Source of the DNA: Caulobacteraceae bacterium
GTDB lineage: Bacteria; Pseudomonadota; Alphaproteobacteria; Caulobacterales; Caulobacteraceae
NCBI GenBank assembly: GCA_947475465.1
Contig: CANJLK010000019.1
Coordinates: 1 to 55,864 of the forward strand
Direction: 5' to 3'
DNA: 55,864 nucleotides
Shown one piece after another: positions 24,862-33,455 of the stretch. Position 1 is the first letter of the stretch. Every line of letters starts with the position of its first letter. The position numbers were made by a program, and so were the translations under genes. The notes beneath the pieces were generated by a model. The model had not been told where the DNA came from and did not search any database. It saw only the letters and a list, made by a program, of their open reading frames with translations.

Positions 24862-26129
24862 AGGCCTTCTGCCGCGACTGTTTCTGGCAGGGCGAAGAGG
24901 CCGTCGGCCGTTGCCCGGCCTGCGGCTCGCCACGGATCGTGGCCCATCCGGAACTGGCCGGTCTGTCCATCGCCCACATGGATTGCGACGCCTTCTACGC
25001 CTCCGTGGAGAAGCGCGACCGGCCGGAGTTGCGCGATGTGGCCGTCATCGTCGGCGGCGGCAAGCGAGGCGTGGTCACTACCTGCTGCTACATCGCCCGG
25101 ATCAAGGGCGTGCGCTCGGCCATGCCGATGTTCAAGGCGCTGAAGCTGTGCCCCGAAGCGGTGGTGATCAAGCCGGACTTCACCAAGTACCGGGAGGCCA
25201 GCCGCATCATCCTGGGCCTGGCCGGCGAACTCACGCCGCTGATCCAGAACCTGTCTCTGGATGAGGCCTGGATGGACCTGTCCGGCACCCAGCGTCTGCA
25301 TGGGACGCCGCCGGCCATTACACTTGCCAGGCTGCAGGCGCGGATCGAGGCGCAGACCGGCCTGACCGTCTCCATCGGCCTGGCCGCCAACAAGTTCCTG
25401 GCCAAGGTGGCGTCCGACCTGGACAAGCCGCGCGGCTTTTCGGTGATCGGTTCGGAAGCGCAGGCCTTCCTGGCGCCAAAGCCGGTGCGGATCCTGCCCG
25501 GGGTCGGCCCCGCCATGGTGACCAACCTGGAGAAGGCCGGACTCAACACCGTTGGCGACCTGGCCCGCGCCGACATCAAGGACCTGGCCGAGCGCTTCGG
25601 CGCCTATGGCCTGCGGCTCCACGACCTGGCGCACGGCCGCGACAGCCGCGGGGTGAATCCCAACGAAGAACGCAAGGGGATCAGCGCCGAGACCACATTC
25701 TTCGAGGACCTTTCCGCCCTTTCCGACCTGGAGGACGTCCTGGCCGAACTTAGCGAGAAAGTCGGCCGCCAGGCGCGAACCAGCGGCCTGGCGGGCCGCG
25801 TGGTGACGCTGAAGCTTCGCACGACCGACTTCAGGATCATCACCCGCCGGCGAACCATCCCCCTGCCGACCCAGACCGCCAGGACCCTGTTCGCGGTGGG
25901 CCGCGAGCTTCTGGCCAAGGAGGCGACCGGCAAGCCCTACCGGCTGATCGGAATCGGCCTCGCCGACCTGGTCGAGGCCGAGGCGGTGGAGAGCGATTTC
26001 TTCGGCGGCGAGGAGCGCCGCGCCTTGGCCGGTGAAAAAACCCTCGACGCCATCCGCGCGCGGTTTGGCGCGAACGCGGTCACTTCGGGGCGCATTTTTC
26101 GGGCAAAGGCCTCAAAACGGGACGAATGA
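24858..26129 (+). CDS. dinB: DNA polymerase IV (Y family) with N-terminal zinc ribbon
   Basis: A 423-residue translesion polymerase. The first 25 residues hold CRDC and CPAC, a four-cysteine zinc-ribbon-like extension that enterobacterial DinB lacks. The palm follows: AHMDCDAFYASVEKRD with the first catalytic Asp, and SLDEAWMDLSG with the Asp-Glu pair. Next come the helix-hairpin-helix PVRILPGVGPAMVTNLEKAG and the little-finger domain with LKLRTTDFRIITRRRT. No beta-clamp motif stands out at the C-terminus. It is coupled to the ROK kinase, and no LexA box was seen nearby. Confidence 0.93.
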   Translation: MKAFCRDCFWQGEEAVGRCPACGSPRIVAHPELAGLSIAHMDCDAFYASVEKRDRPELRDVAVIVGGGKRGVVTTCCYIARIKGVRSAMPMFKALKLCPEAVVIKPDFTKYREASRIILGLAGELTPLIQNLSLDEAWMDLSGTQRLHGTPPAITLARLQARIEAQTGLTVSIGLAANKFLAKVASDLDKPRGFSVIGSEAQAFLAPKPVRILPGVGPAMVTNLEKAGLNTVGDLARADIKDLAERFGAYGLRLHDLAHGRDSRGVNPNEERKGISAETTFFEDLSALSDLEDVLAELSEKVGRQARTSGLAGRVVTLKLRTTDFRIITRRRTIPLPTQTARTLFAVGRELLAKEATGKPYRLIGIGLADLVEAEAVESDFFGGEERRALAGEKTLDAIRARFGANAVTSGRIFRAKASKRDE

Positions 26130-26277
26130 GGGCATTCAAGAGGCCCTGTTGCGATTTATTTTCAAGGTGGCGGGCGAATAGCTTGTCGGCGTGACGATTC
26201 GACCCTTCCAAATGGTGGTGAATTCCATATCTAATCGAACGTAGGCGGCAGTCCTCCGTCGCCAGGAGATACGTTCG

Positions 26278-26607
26278 ATGGCCGAACGCAAACAGGGTGA
26301 TCAGGATACCGGTATCCGGTCGTCCGTGGTCACCCAGACCAAGCCGAAGACACAAAAGCCCTCGATGTACCGGGTGCTGATCTTGAATGACGACTACACG
26401 CCAATGGAGTTTGTCGTTTATGTGCTTGAGCAGTTCTTCAATAAGTCGCGCGAAGACGCGACTCGCATAATGCTCCATGTCCATCAACACGGCGTGGGGG
26501 TCTGCGGGGTGTTCACCTACGAGGTGGCGGAAACAAAAGTAGCCCAGGTCGTTGATACGGCGCGGCGGCATCAGCACCCGCTGCAGTGCACCATGGAAAA
26601 GGATTAA
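26278..26607 (+). CDS. clpS: ATP-dependent Clp protease adaptor ClpS
   Basis: ClpS recognises N-degron substrates and hands them to ClpA-ClpP. The 109-residue protein has a flexible N-terminal tail of about 30 residues, then the conserved core [40 protein letters not shown] and PLQCTMEKD. The Asn-Asp of LNDD and the histidines of VHQHG form the N-degron pocket in characterised members. GGAG precedes the ATG at 26278. ClpA begins six bases after its stop, making a ClpS-ClpA operon. Confidence 0.97.
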   Translation: MAERKQGDQDTGIRSSVVTQTKPKTQKPSMYRVLILNDDYTPMEFVVYVLEQFFNKSREDATRIMLHVHQHGVGVCGVFTYEVAETKVAQVVDTARRHQHPLQCTMEKD

Positions 26608-26613
26608 AGGCCT

Positions 26614-28947
26614 TTGCCTTCATTTTCGCGCCAACTCGAAGAGTCCCTTCACCGTGCGGTGGCCTATGCCAACCAGCGCAAACATGAGTACGCAACACTC
26701 GAACACCTGCTCTTGTCGCTTATCGACGATGAAGATGCGGCCGGTGTGATGCGTGCCTGCGACGTGGACCTGTCCGCGCTTCGCATCACCCTGACCAACT
26801 ATGTCGACAACGAGCTGCGCTCGCTGGTGGTCGACGACGGCGAGGACGCCAAGCCCACCGCGGGCTTCCAGCGCGTGATCCAGCGCGCGGTGATCCACGT
26901 GCAGTCCTCGGGCCGCGAGGAGGTGACCGGCGCCAACGTGCTGGTGGCCATCTTCTCCGAGCGCGAGAGCCATGCCGCCTACTTCCTGCAGGAGCAGGAC
27001 ATGACCCGCTACGACGCGGTCAACTACATCGCCCATGGCATCGCCAAGAAGGCCGGCGCCACCGAGACCAAGCCGGTCAAGGGCGCGACCGACGACGAGG
27101 ACAAGCCCACCGTCAAAACCGGCGGCGAGGCGCTCGACGCCTACTGCGTGAACCTCAACGAGAAGGCCAAGCAGGGCAAGGTCGACCCGCTGATCGGGCG
27201 CTCGAGCGAGGTGGAGCGCTGCATCCAGATCCTCTGCCGGCGGACCAAGAACAACCCGCTGCTAGTGGGCGACCCGGGCGTCGGCAAGACCGCCATCGCC
27301 GAGGGCCTGGCCCGCAAGATCATCAACAACCAGGTTCCCGACGTGCTGTCGGGTGCGACCATCTTCTCGCTCGACATGGGCGCGCTCTTGGCCGGCACCC
27401 GCTACCGCGGCGACTTCGAGGAGCGGATCAAGCAGGTCGTCAAGGAGTTGGAGAACCACCCCGACGCGATCCTGTTCATCGACGAGATCCACACCGTGAT
27501 CGGCGCCGGCGCGACCAGCGGCGGGGCCATGGACGCCTCGAACCTGCTGAAGCCGGCCCTGGCCTCGGGCACCCTGCGGTGCATGGGGTCGACGACCTAC
27601 AAGGAGTTCCGCCAGCACTTCGAGAAGGACCGCGCGCTGGTCCGGCGGTTCCAGAAGATCGACGTCAACGAACCCACGATCGAAGACACGATCAAGATCC
27701 TCAAGGGGCTGAAGGTCTACTACGAGGAGTTCCACAAGCTCCGCTACACCAACGACGCCATCAAGGCGGCGGTGGAGCTGTCGGCCAAGTACATCAACGA
27801 CCGCAAACTGCCCGACAAGGCCATCGACATCATCGATGAGGCCGGCGCGTCGCAGATGCTGCTGCCCGAGGGCAAGCGAAAGAAGATCATCGGCCTGAAG
27901 GAGGTCGAGGCCGTCGTGGCCAAGATCGCCCGCATTCCGCCGAAGTCGGTCTCCAAGACCGACACCGAGGCGCTGAAGCAGCTGGAGACTGACCTGAAGC
28001 GGGCGGTCTACGGCCAGGACGACGCCATCGACCAGCTGTCCTCGGCCATGAAGATGGCGCGGGCGGGCCTGCGCGACGGCAACAAGCCGATCGGTTGCTA
28101 CCTGTTCTCGGGCCCGACCGGCACGGGCAAGACCGAAACGGCCCGCCAACTGGCTTCCACGCTCGGCATCGAACTTCTGCGGTTCGACATGAGCGAATAC
28201 ATGGAACGCCACACCGTGAGCCGGCTGATCGGCGCGCCTCCGGGCTATGTGGGCTTCGACCAGGGCGGCCTGCTGACCGACGCTGTCGACCAGCACCCGC
28301 ACGCGGTGGTCCTGCTGGATGAAATCGAGAAGGCCCACCCGGACGTCTACAACATCCTGTTGCAGGTCATGGATCACGGGGCCCTGACCGACTCCAACGG
28401 CAAGAAGATCGACTTCCGCAACGTGGTCCTGATCATGACCACCAACGCCGGCGCCGCCGACGCCCAGCGCAACTCCATCGGCTTTGGCCGGGGTAAGCAG
28501 GACGACGAGGCCGACGAGGCGATCAAGCGGGTGTTCACGCCGGAATTCCGCAACCGCCTCGACGCGGTGGTGGCGTTCAAGGCGCTGACGCCCGAGATCA
28601 TCCGCCAGGTGGTGCAGAAGTTCATCATGCAGCTGGAAGCCCAGCTGGCCGATCGCCACGTCACCATCGAGACCACCGACGAGGCCTCCGACTGGCTGGC
28701 CAAGAACGGCTTCGACGAACTCTATGGCGCGCGTCCCCTCGGCCGCGTGATCCAGGAGAACATCAAGAAGCCGCTGGCCGACGAGATCCTGTTCGGACGG
28801 CTGGTAAAGGGCGGCCACGTCAAGGTCGTGCTGAAGGACTCCAAGCTGGCCTTCGAGATCGAAGGCGATGCCCGCGAAAGCGGCGCGCCGGTCATCGAGA
28901 CGCCAAGCGAAATCGCCCGCGATACCGAGACGACCCTCGTCGACTAG
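26614..28947 (+). CDS. clpA: ATP-dependent Clp protease ATP-binding subunit ClpA
   Basis: ClpA unfolds proteins and feeds them into ClpP. The 777-residue protein has an N-domain ([18 protein letters not shown]) that docks ClpS, then a first AAA+ module with Walker [11 protein letters not shown] and Walker [15 protein letters not shown]. The second module has GPTGTGKTE and [15 protein letters not shown]. The ClpP-docking loop is IGF within NSIGFGRGK. The start appears to be TTG at 26614, giving [20 protein letters not shown], with GGATTAAAGG before it. A strong terminator follows. Confidence 0.97.
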   Translation: MPSFSRQLEESLHRAVAYANQRKHEYATLEHLLLSLIDDEDAAGVMRACDVDLSALRITLTNYVDNELRSLVVDDGEDAKPTAGFQRVIQRAVIHVQSSGREEVTGANVLVAIFSERESHAAYFLQEQDMTRYDAVNYIAHGIAKKAGATETKPVKGATDDEDKPTVKTGGEALDAYCVNLNEKAKQGKVDPLIGRSSEVERCIQILCRRTKNNPLLVGDPGVGKTAIAEGLARKIINNQVPDVLSGATIFSLDMGALLAGTRYRGDFEERIKQVVKELENHPDAILFIDEIHTVIGAGATSGGAMDASNLLKPALASGTLRCMGSTTYKEFRQHFEKDRALVRRFQKIDVNEPTIEDTIKILKGLKVYYEEFHKLRYTNDAIKAAVELSAKYINDRKLPDKAIDIIDEAGASQMLLPEGKRKKIIGLKEVEAVVAKIARIPPKSVSKTDTEALKQLETDLKRAVYGQDDAIDQLSSAMKMARAGLRDGNKPIGCYLFSGPTGTGKTETARQLASTLGIELLRFDMSEYMERHTVSRLIGAPPGYVGFDQGGLLTDAVDQHPHAVVLLDEIEKAHPDVYNILLQVMDHGALTDSNGKKIDFRNVVLIMTTNAGAADAQRNSIGFGRGKQDDEADEAIKRVFTPEFRNRLDAVVAFKALTPEIIRQVVQKFIMQLEAQLADRHVTIETTDEASDWLAKNGFDELYGARPLGRVIQENIKKPLADEILFGRLVKGGHVKVVLKDSKLAFEIEGDARESGAPVIETPSEIARDTETTLVD

Positions 28948-28971
28948 ACGAGAGGCCACGGCCGAACGACG

Positions 28972-29003
28972 AAAGCCCCGGACCGCAAGGCCCGGGGCTT
29001 TTT
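28972..29003 (+). terminator. Intrinsic terminator of clpS-clpA
   Basis: AAAGCCCCGG (28972-28981) pairs perfectly with CCGGGGCTTT (28992-29001) around a ten-base loop and is followed by T residues. It begins 25 bases after the clpA stop. The A-run in front would also give a U-run on the minus strand, so it may act for minus-strand transcripts too. Confidence 0.85.
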
Positions 29004-29017
29004 CGTTGCCTCCCGAC

Positions 29018-29121
29018 TCGTCATGGCCGGGCTTGTCCCGGCCATCCAGAAGCGCCGATCCCCGGACTAATTCTCCAACGCCTGCGTTTCTGGATCCCCG
29101 GCACAAGTCCGGGGATGACGA
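29018..29121. repeat. Intergenic nested palindromic repeat
   Basis: Two arms of about 34 bases (29018-29051 and 29087-29121) are imperfect inverted copies of each other; both begin TCGTCAT and end CCAGAA read inwards. Each arm contains its own palindrome: GGCCGGGCTTGTCCCGGCC on the left and CCCCGGCACAAGTCCGGGG on the right. This two-level layout is typical of short interspersed palindromic repeats common between genes in Alphaproteobacteria. It lies between the clpA terminator and the convergent HIT gene. No other copy was noticed in the window. Confidence 0.75.
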
Positions 29122-29136
29122 AGTTTGGCAAAGTCT

Positions 29137-29574
29137 TCAGCTGATCTGGGCCGCGATCACCTTCGCCAGAGCCTGAAGCTCGGCCATGTCCGCCATGGCG
29201 CCCGCCGCGTGCCGGCCTGGCGCGTCACCGTCCCATCGCGGGATGATGTGGACGTGCAGGTGAAAGACGGTCTGGCCGGCCGGCGCGCCGTTGAACTGTG
29301 TGACGATAATCCCGTCGGGCATCAGGGCCGCGCGCACCGCCCGGGCCACCCGCTGAACGCCAAGGAACAACGGCCCGACGACCTGAGGCTCTTCGTCCAG
29401 CAGGTTGCGGGCCGATGAATACTTGGGGATCACCAGCGTGTGCCCCCGCGTCTGCGGGAAGGCGTCCATGAAGGCCAGGACGTGATCGTCCTCGAACACC
29501 CGGGCGGACGGAATCTCGCCGCGCAGGATCCGGGCGAAGATATTGCCGTCGTCGTAGGTCCCGTCCAAGCTCAT
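29137..29574 (-). CDS. HIT-family protein (HINT-like nucleotide hydrolase)
   Basis: A 145-residue HIT protein with the histidine triad HLHVHIIP near residue 107 and the N-terminal landmarks NIFARILRGEIPSARVFEDD and LAFMDAFPQTRGHTLVIPKY. Family members hydrolyse adenosine phosphoramidates or act as nucleotide-binding regulators. It is divergent from the DUF4287 gene by about 50 bases and convergent with clpA across the repeat region. Confidence 0.93.
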   Translation of the reverse strand: MSLDGTYDDGNIFARILRGEIPSARVFEDDHVLAFMDAFPQTRGHTLVIPKYSSARNLLDEEPQVVGPLFLGVQRVARAVRAALMPDGIIVTQFNGAPAGQTVFHLHVHIIPRWDGDAPGRHAAGAMADMAELQALAKVIAAQIS

Positions 29575-29623
29575 GGGCCGCGCTCCCTTCAGGTGTGCGC
29601 ACGTCTATCGAACGGAGTTTGCC

Positions 29624-30208
29624 ATGTCGCAAGCCGACAAGCCGGCCAACATGACCGAGCGCCAGGAGAAGTGGTTCGCCTCGATCGTGGAAAGCATGGA
29701 GCGGGAAACGGGAAAGACGCTGGAGGAGTGGGTGGCGATCGCCAGGACCTGCCCCGAAACCAAGCCGATGGCCAGAAAGACGTGGTTCAAGGAACACCAC
29801 GGGCTTGGGACCAATCGCGCCAGCATCGTCATCAGCCGCGCATTTCCGGAAGGCGCGATGTGGGCGAAGCCGGACGACCTGCGCGGGACCCTGTGGGCCG
29901 AGGCCGGATCGAGGGCGATTCTGGAGGCGGTCGAGGCGGCCGTCGCAGGCTATCCCGGCCTGGTGGTCGCGCAGCGCAAGAGCTTCACGGCATTCTCGCG
30001 CGCTTTCCAGTTCGCCTCCGTGAAGCCGCTTAAGGGCGGCAAGGCGGTGCTGGGCCTCGCCGTCGAACCTGGCGCCGATCCACGTCTGGAGCCGCCGAAG
30101 AACGAGAGCTGGTCGGAGCGGCTGAAGGCCAAGCTGACGCTGGACGGCCCGGCGGACGTAGACGCATCGGTGAAGGCGCTGCTGAAGCGCGCGTCGGAGC
30201 GGTCTTAG
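29624..30208 (+). CDS. DUF4287 / DUF5655 domain protein
   Basis: A 194-residue cytoplasmic protein. Its first part (MTERQEKWFASIVESMERETGKTLEEWVAIARTC) matches DUF4287, with the common motif TGKTLEEW and then HGLGTNRASIVI. The second half (AEAGSRAILEAVEAAVAGYP through RRSFTAFSRAFQFASVKP-like sequence) fits DUF5655, a fold seen in proteins related to methylated-DNA or alkyltransferase-like systems. Function is not established. GGAG before the ATG at 29624 supports the start. The stop overlaps the convergent FemAB-like gene in TTAG (30205-30208). Confidence 0.75.
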   Translation: MSQADKPANMTERQEKWFASIVESMERETGKTLEEWVAIARTCPETKPMARKTWFKEHHGLGTNRASIVISRAFPEGAMWAKPDDLRGTLWAEAGSRAILEAVEAAVAGYPGLVVAQRKSFTAFSRAFQFASVKPLKGGKAVLGLAVEPGADPRLEPPKNESWSERLKAKLTLDGPADVDASVKALLKRASERS

Positions 30209-31386
30209 TCTTCCTTCCGGAACGGCGAAAGCTCGTCGGAGAGCCACTCCATCTCCTGCTCCACCTGCTGTCGCTCCTGGGCCAGGTATCGCTCCACCGG
30301 CGCGCGAAGCGCGGGGTCGGCGATGTAGTGCGCGGAATAGACCGGGGCCGGCAGGTATCCCCGAGCGATCTTGTGCTGGCCCTGCGCGCCGGCCTCGACC
30401 CGGGCAAGGCCGCGGCCGATCGCCCACTCGATGGCCTGATAGTAGCAGAGCTCGAAATGCAGGAACGGCACGTCTTCGACGCAGCCCCAGTTGCGACCAT
30501 AGAGGCAGTCCCCGCCGATCAGATTGAGCGCGCCGGCGATCCAACGGCCATTTCGCCTTGCCATGATCAGCAGCACCCGATCGGCCATCCGCTCGCCCAG
30601 CATCGAGAAGAACGGCCGGCTGAGATAGGGCCGCCCCCACTTGCGGTTGCCGGTGTCCATGTAGAAGGCGAAGAACGCGTCCCAGTGCTCTTCCCTAAGG
30701 TCCGCGCCGGTCAGGCACAGGATTTCCAGCCCCTCGGCGGCGTCGCGGCGCTCGCGGCGGATGGTCTTGCGGCGGCCCGAAGACAGGGCGGCCAGGAAAT
30801 CGTCGAAGGACCCATAGTCGCGGTTGTTCCAGTGATATTGCTGACCTTCCCGCAGCGCGAGGCCCTGCTCGCCCATCCAGGCCCATTCATCGGCGGTCGG
30901 GAAATTGACGTGGAAGGAGGAGGCCTTCATGCGCTCGCAAAGCGTCAGCGCCCCACCCAGCAGGAAACCCCGGGCCGCGGCCACGTCGACATCGGGTCGG
31001 ACCAGCAGCCGCGCGCCGGTGGCCGGGGTAAAGGGCGCGGCGCTCAACAGCTTCGGATAGTAACGGCCCCCTGCCCGCTCATAGGCGTCGGCCCAGGCGT
31101 GGTCGAAGATGTATTCGCCCTGGCTGTGGGACTTCAGATAGAGCGGCAGGACGGCGGCTACCCGGCCATTGTGGTCTTCGACGCTGAGGTGCTGGGGAGC
31201 CCAGCCGGTGCGCTCGACCGCACAGTTCGACTCCTCCAGCGCGTCCAGGAAATCGAAGCAAATGAAAGGATTGTCGACGTAGTCGGGATTGCCGGCGCAG
31301 GCGTCCCAAGCTTCGCGGCCAATCTCGGCGATACGGCGGTGGACCCTGACCGCCGGCTTCAAGCTCACCGCCTCTTTTCCATTCAA
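30205..31386 (-). CDS. FemAB-like / GNAT-fold acyltransferase (DUF482 family)
   Basis: A protein of about 393 residues in the DUF482 (peptidoglycan biosynthesis/recognition, FemAB-like) family, with a double GNAT fold. Landmarks are NPFICFDFLDALEESNC, PLYLKSHSQGEYIFDHAWADAYE, YYPKLLSAAPFTPATG, LSSGRRKTIRRERR, and FYMDTGNRKWGRPYLSRPFF. The substrate is unknown. No ATG fits. The start is probably TTG at 31386, overlapping the upstream GDPD stop (TTGA), with GTG at 31368 as the alternative. It is the last gene of a coupled RidA-GDPD-FemAB-like operon. Confidence 0.83.
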   Translation of the reverse strand: MNGKEAVSLKPAVRVHRRIAEIGREAWDACAGNPDYVDNPFICFDFLDALEESNCAVERTGWAPQHLSVEDHNGRVAAVLPLYLKSHSQGEYIFDHAWADAYERAGGRYYPKLLSAAPFTPATGARLLVRPDVDVAAARGFLLGGALTLCERMKASSFHVNFPTADEWAWMGEQGLALREGQQYHWNNRDYGSFDDFLAALSSGRRKTIRRERRDAAEGLEILCLTGADLREEHWDAFFAFYMDTGNRKWGRPYLSRPFFSMLGERMADRVLLIMARRNGRWIAGALNLIGGDCLYGRNWGCVEDVPFLHFELCYYQAIEWAIGRGLARVEAGAQGQHKIARGYLPAPVYSAHYIADPALRAPVERYLAQERQQVEQEMEWLSDELSPFRKED

Positions 31387-32129
31387 GCGGCGAAGCCCTC
31401 GAAGATCATGTTGTCGCAATCCACACGCAGCGTGTCCCACTGACCCGGATCGCGCACTGTCCAGGCAACCACGGGCATGCCCTTGGCGCGGAGCTTCCTG
31501 GCCTTCTCGTTCGGCAGCATGTCGAGGCCCAGCGCCAGGAAGTGCGGCCGGGCGATGGAGACCTGCTCCAGATTGGCGAAGGCGTGGCGCTGATCGGGTT
31601 CCATGTGCGCCGCGCCGCGATAGGAATAGCTGTTGAGGCCGCGCAGCACGCCAGGGAATCGCTCGGCGAACCAGGCATGGGAATAGGGGTTGAATCCGAT
31701 CAGGGCGACCGGACCACTGTGGTCGATGATCACCTCGTGGACCCGCTGCTCCAGCGGCCCGACGCGTCCGTAGGGCGTCTTCAGTTCGACATGCACCATG
31801 GCCCGATGGCCGATCTCCACCATGGCCTCGACGAGGGTCGGGATGCGCTCCTCCGTGCCGGCCAGGCGCATCTGGCCCAGATCGGCGGCGGTATGGTCGC
31901 CTACGCGCCCCTCAACGCCAGTCATCCGCTTCAGGTCGTCGTCATGGAAGACCATGGCCTCCCCGTCCGCCGAGAGCTGGACATCCAGCTCAACGCCATA
32001 TCCAGCGGCGCAGGCGGCCTGGAAAGCGCCCAGGGAGTTCTCCGGCGGCCCGTCCGGCGCCCACAGCCCGCGGTGCGCCACCGCCGGGCTAAACAGCCGC
32101 TCCCACGCCTCGCCGAATCTGTCCTTCAT
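31383..32129 (-). CDS. Glycerophosphodiester phosphodiesterase
   Basis: A 248-residue GDPD-family TIM barrel that releases glycerol-3-phosphate from glycerophosphodiesters. The active-site pair lies in VAHRGLWAPDGPPENSLGAF and VELDVQLSADGEAMVFHDDDL; the C-terminal VVAWTVRDPGQWDTL is family-typical. There is no signal peptide, so it acts in the cytoplasm. Its ATG overlaps the ridA stop (ATGA, 32129-32126), and its stop overlaps the next start, so expression of the three genes should be tightly linked. Confidence 0.92.
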   Translation of the reverse strand: MKDRFGEAWERLFSPAVAHRGLWAPDGPPENSLGAFQAACAAGYGVELDVQLSADGEAMVFHDDDLKRMTGVEGRVGDHTAADLGQMRLAGTEERIPTLVEAMVEIGHRAMVHVELKTPYGRVGPLEQRVHEVIIDHSGPVALIGFNPYSHAWFAERFPGVLRGLNSYSYRGAAHMEPDQRHAFANLEQVSIARPHFLALGLDMLPNEKARKLRAKGMPVVAWTVRDPGQWDTLRVDCDNMIFEGFAA

Positions 32130-32587
32130 GAGACCCGCACCACCGCGTCGATTTCGACGGCGAAATTCCGCGGCAGGCGATAGACGCCGACGGCGGAGCG
32201 CGCGTGCTTCCCGGCGTCGCCGAACGCCTCCACCATCAAGTCGGAGGCGCCGTTGATGACGGTGGGGATGTCGAAGAAGTTCGGGCCGGCCTGCACGAAC
32301 CCGCCCAGCTTCACCACATGCACGACCCGGTCCAGGTCGTCGTCGCAGGCGGCCTTCATCTGGGCGAGCAGGCTGAGGCCGCATAGCCTGGCGGCCTGTT
32401 TGGCCCGCTCGAGGTCCACATCTTCTCCGACGACGCCGCAGATGCCGCCGGAGGCGTCGAGGGACACCTGTCCGGAGATGTGCAGCATGTCGCCGACCCT
32501 TACGAAGGGGACGTAGTTGGCGATCGGGGCGTTGGGGTGCGGCAGGATGATGCCGGCCGCGGCCAGGCGGTCTTCGACGATGGACAT
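32126..32587 (-). CDS. RidA family enamine/imine deaminase
   Basis: A 153-residue protein of the RidA (YjgF) family, in the longer subgroup near YjgH/Rid6-7. It has LHISGQVSLDASGG, the helix QAARLCGLSLLAQMKAAC, VVHVVKLGGFVQ, and the C-terminal GKHARSAVGVYRLPRNFAVEIDAVV, where the arginine corresponds to the substrate carboxylate-binding residue. RidA proteins remove reactive 2-aminoacrylate and related imines. The ATG at 32587 is preferred over a TTG two codons upstream. First gene of the coupled operon. Confidence 0.9.
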   Translation of the reverse strand: MSIVEDRLAAAGIILPHPNAPIANYVPFVRVGDMLHISGQVSLDASGGICGVVGEDVDLERAKQAARLCGLSLLAQMKAACDDDLDRVVHVVKLGGFVQAGPNFFDIPTVINGASDLMVEAFGDAGKHARSAVGVYRLPRNFAVEIDAVVRVS

Positions 32588-32657
32588 GGGCAAAGGTCTA
32601 GACCCCCGTCCTCATCGAGAAAAGGGCGCCCGGCGCAAGAACGGGGCAGAACGAGAA

Positions 32658-32687
32658 AAGGGCCGAGGCGTCACCGCCTCGGCCCTT
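32658..32687 (-). terminator. Intrinsic terminator of the phasin gene
   Basis: A perfect 13-bp stem, AAGGGCCGAGGCG (32658-32670) and CGCCTCGGCCCTT (32675-32687), closes a four-base loop. On the minus strand it is followed by CCTTTTCTCG, the U-run of a rho-independent terminator. It lies 43 bases after the phasin stop and upstream of the ridA operon. Confidence 0.85.
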
Positions 32688-32729
32688 CACATCCCATCGG
32701 CCACGGGGCCGTACGCGGGAGACTTCCGT

Positions 32730-33167
32730 CTAGCGAGCGGCTTGCATCTTTTCGACCATGGCGGTCATGCGCTCGTTGAGGGGCTTCATGCTGTCCTTGA
32801 CCGAGGCGGAAACGGTTTCCGACATCTTGCCAACTTCGGCCATGTAGGCTTCCAGGGCGGTCTTGGCGAAGGAGGTCTGGAGTTCGACGACTTCCTGCAC
32901 GCTCTTGGCCGAGGCCAGCGACTTGGCGGCGACGACCTGGTCCTCGAAGGTCTTCTTCGAGAACGCCATCGCCTGGGCGCCCAGGGATTCGGCGCCCTTG
33001 GTGGCGGCGGTCACCGAGGCCACGACGGCTTCGAGGTTCTTCTTGGAAACGCCGTTGGCGTCGTTGAGGGCGGCCAGGGTCTTTTCCACGCCGTCCTTGA
33101 ACGCCACGCTGGAGGCGGCGGTGAATTGTTCAACGCCGGACTTCACGGCATCGGTAGCAGCAGCCAT
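32730..33167 (-). CDS. Phasin family protein
   Basis: A 145-residue helical protein of the phasin family, which coats polyhydroxyalkanoate granules. It is rich in Ala, Lys, Val and Glu, with amphipathic helices (TDAVKSGVEQFTAASSVAF, SVQEVVELQTSFAKTALEAY, MKPLNERMTAMVEKM). AGGAG eight bases before the ATG supports the start at 33167. It has its own terminator, and two copies of TGCAGTGCA lie about 100 to 135 bases upstream, which suggests control by the granule-sensing repressor PhaR. Confidence 0.88.
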   Translation of the reverse strand: MAAATDAVKSGVEQFTAASSVAFKDGVEKTLAALNDANGVSKKNLEAVVASVTAATKGAESLGAQAMAFSKKTFEDQVVAAKSLASAKSVQEVVELQTSFAKTALEAYMAEVGKMSETVSASVKDSMKPLNERMTAMVEKMQAAR

Positions 33168-33455
33168 TGGTTTCGCTCCTAAGGTGTCGGTTGGCGGCTT
33201 AGCCGCGGCAAAATTAGGCGGAAGCAAGGGTGAGACCTCTGCAACCTCACCGTCAAAGTCTCATGTTGCAGTGCAGCAGTCAATAATTTTTGTGCAGTGC
33301 ACCATTTTCACATTCGCGTGTGGAGAGAAAACGCGCCGCGACAATTCCGCCCGTTCAACTCCTGTTTACCTTCAGGCAAGCTTCTGGCTGTCATGGTACC
33401 CAGGATTCAAGGACGGCGGGGGGCCGTTCCAACCTTTTGATTCGACGGACGAAGC
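33168..33455. other. Divergent promoter region between the phasin and DD-carboxypeptidase genes
   Basis: No gene is supported in these 288 bases. The centre (33262-33318) is markedly AT-rich, with CAATAATTTTT and CCATTTTCACATT, and holds the paired TGCAGTGCA elements. Promoters for both divergent genes must lie here; I could not assign -35/-10 pairs with confidence. Confidence 0.6.
33267..33301. promoter_or_regulatory. Paired TGCAGTGCA elements, candidate PhaR operator
   Basis: Two perfect copies of TGCAGTGCA (33267-33275 and 33293-33301) are set 26 bases apart, with the AT-rich CAATAATTTTT between them. The second copy is part of a longer palindrome, GTGCAGTGCAC. PhaR repressors of Alphaproteobacteria bind TGC-rich palindromes in front of phasin genes, and this pair lies in front of one. 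Confidence 0.5.

Noticed and set aside
27262..29106. A minus-strand open frame of 614 codons opposite clpA
   Set aside because: ClpA is unmistakable on the plus strand and the antisense translation has no family features or ribosome-binding site.
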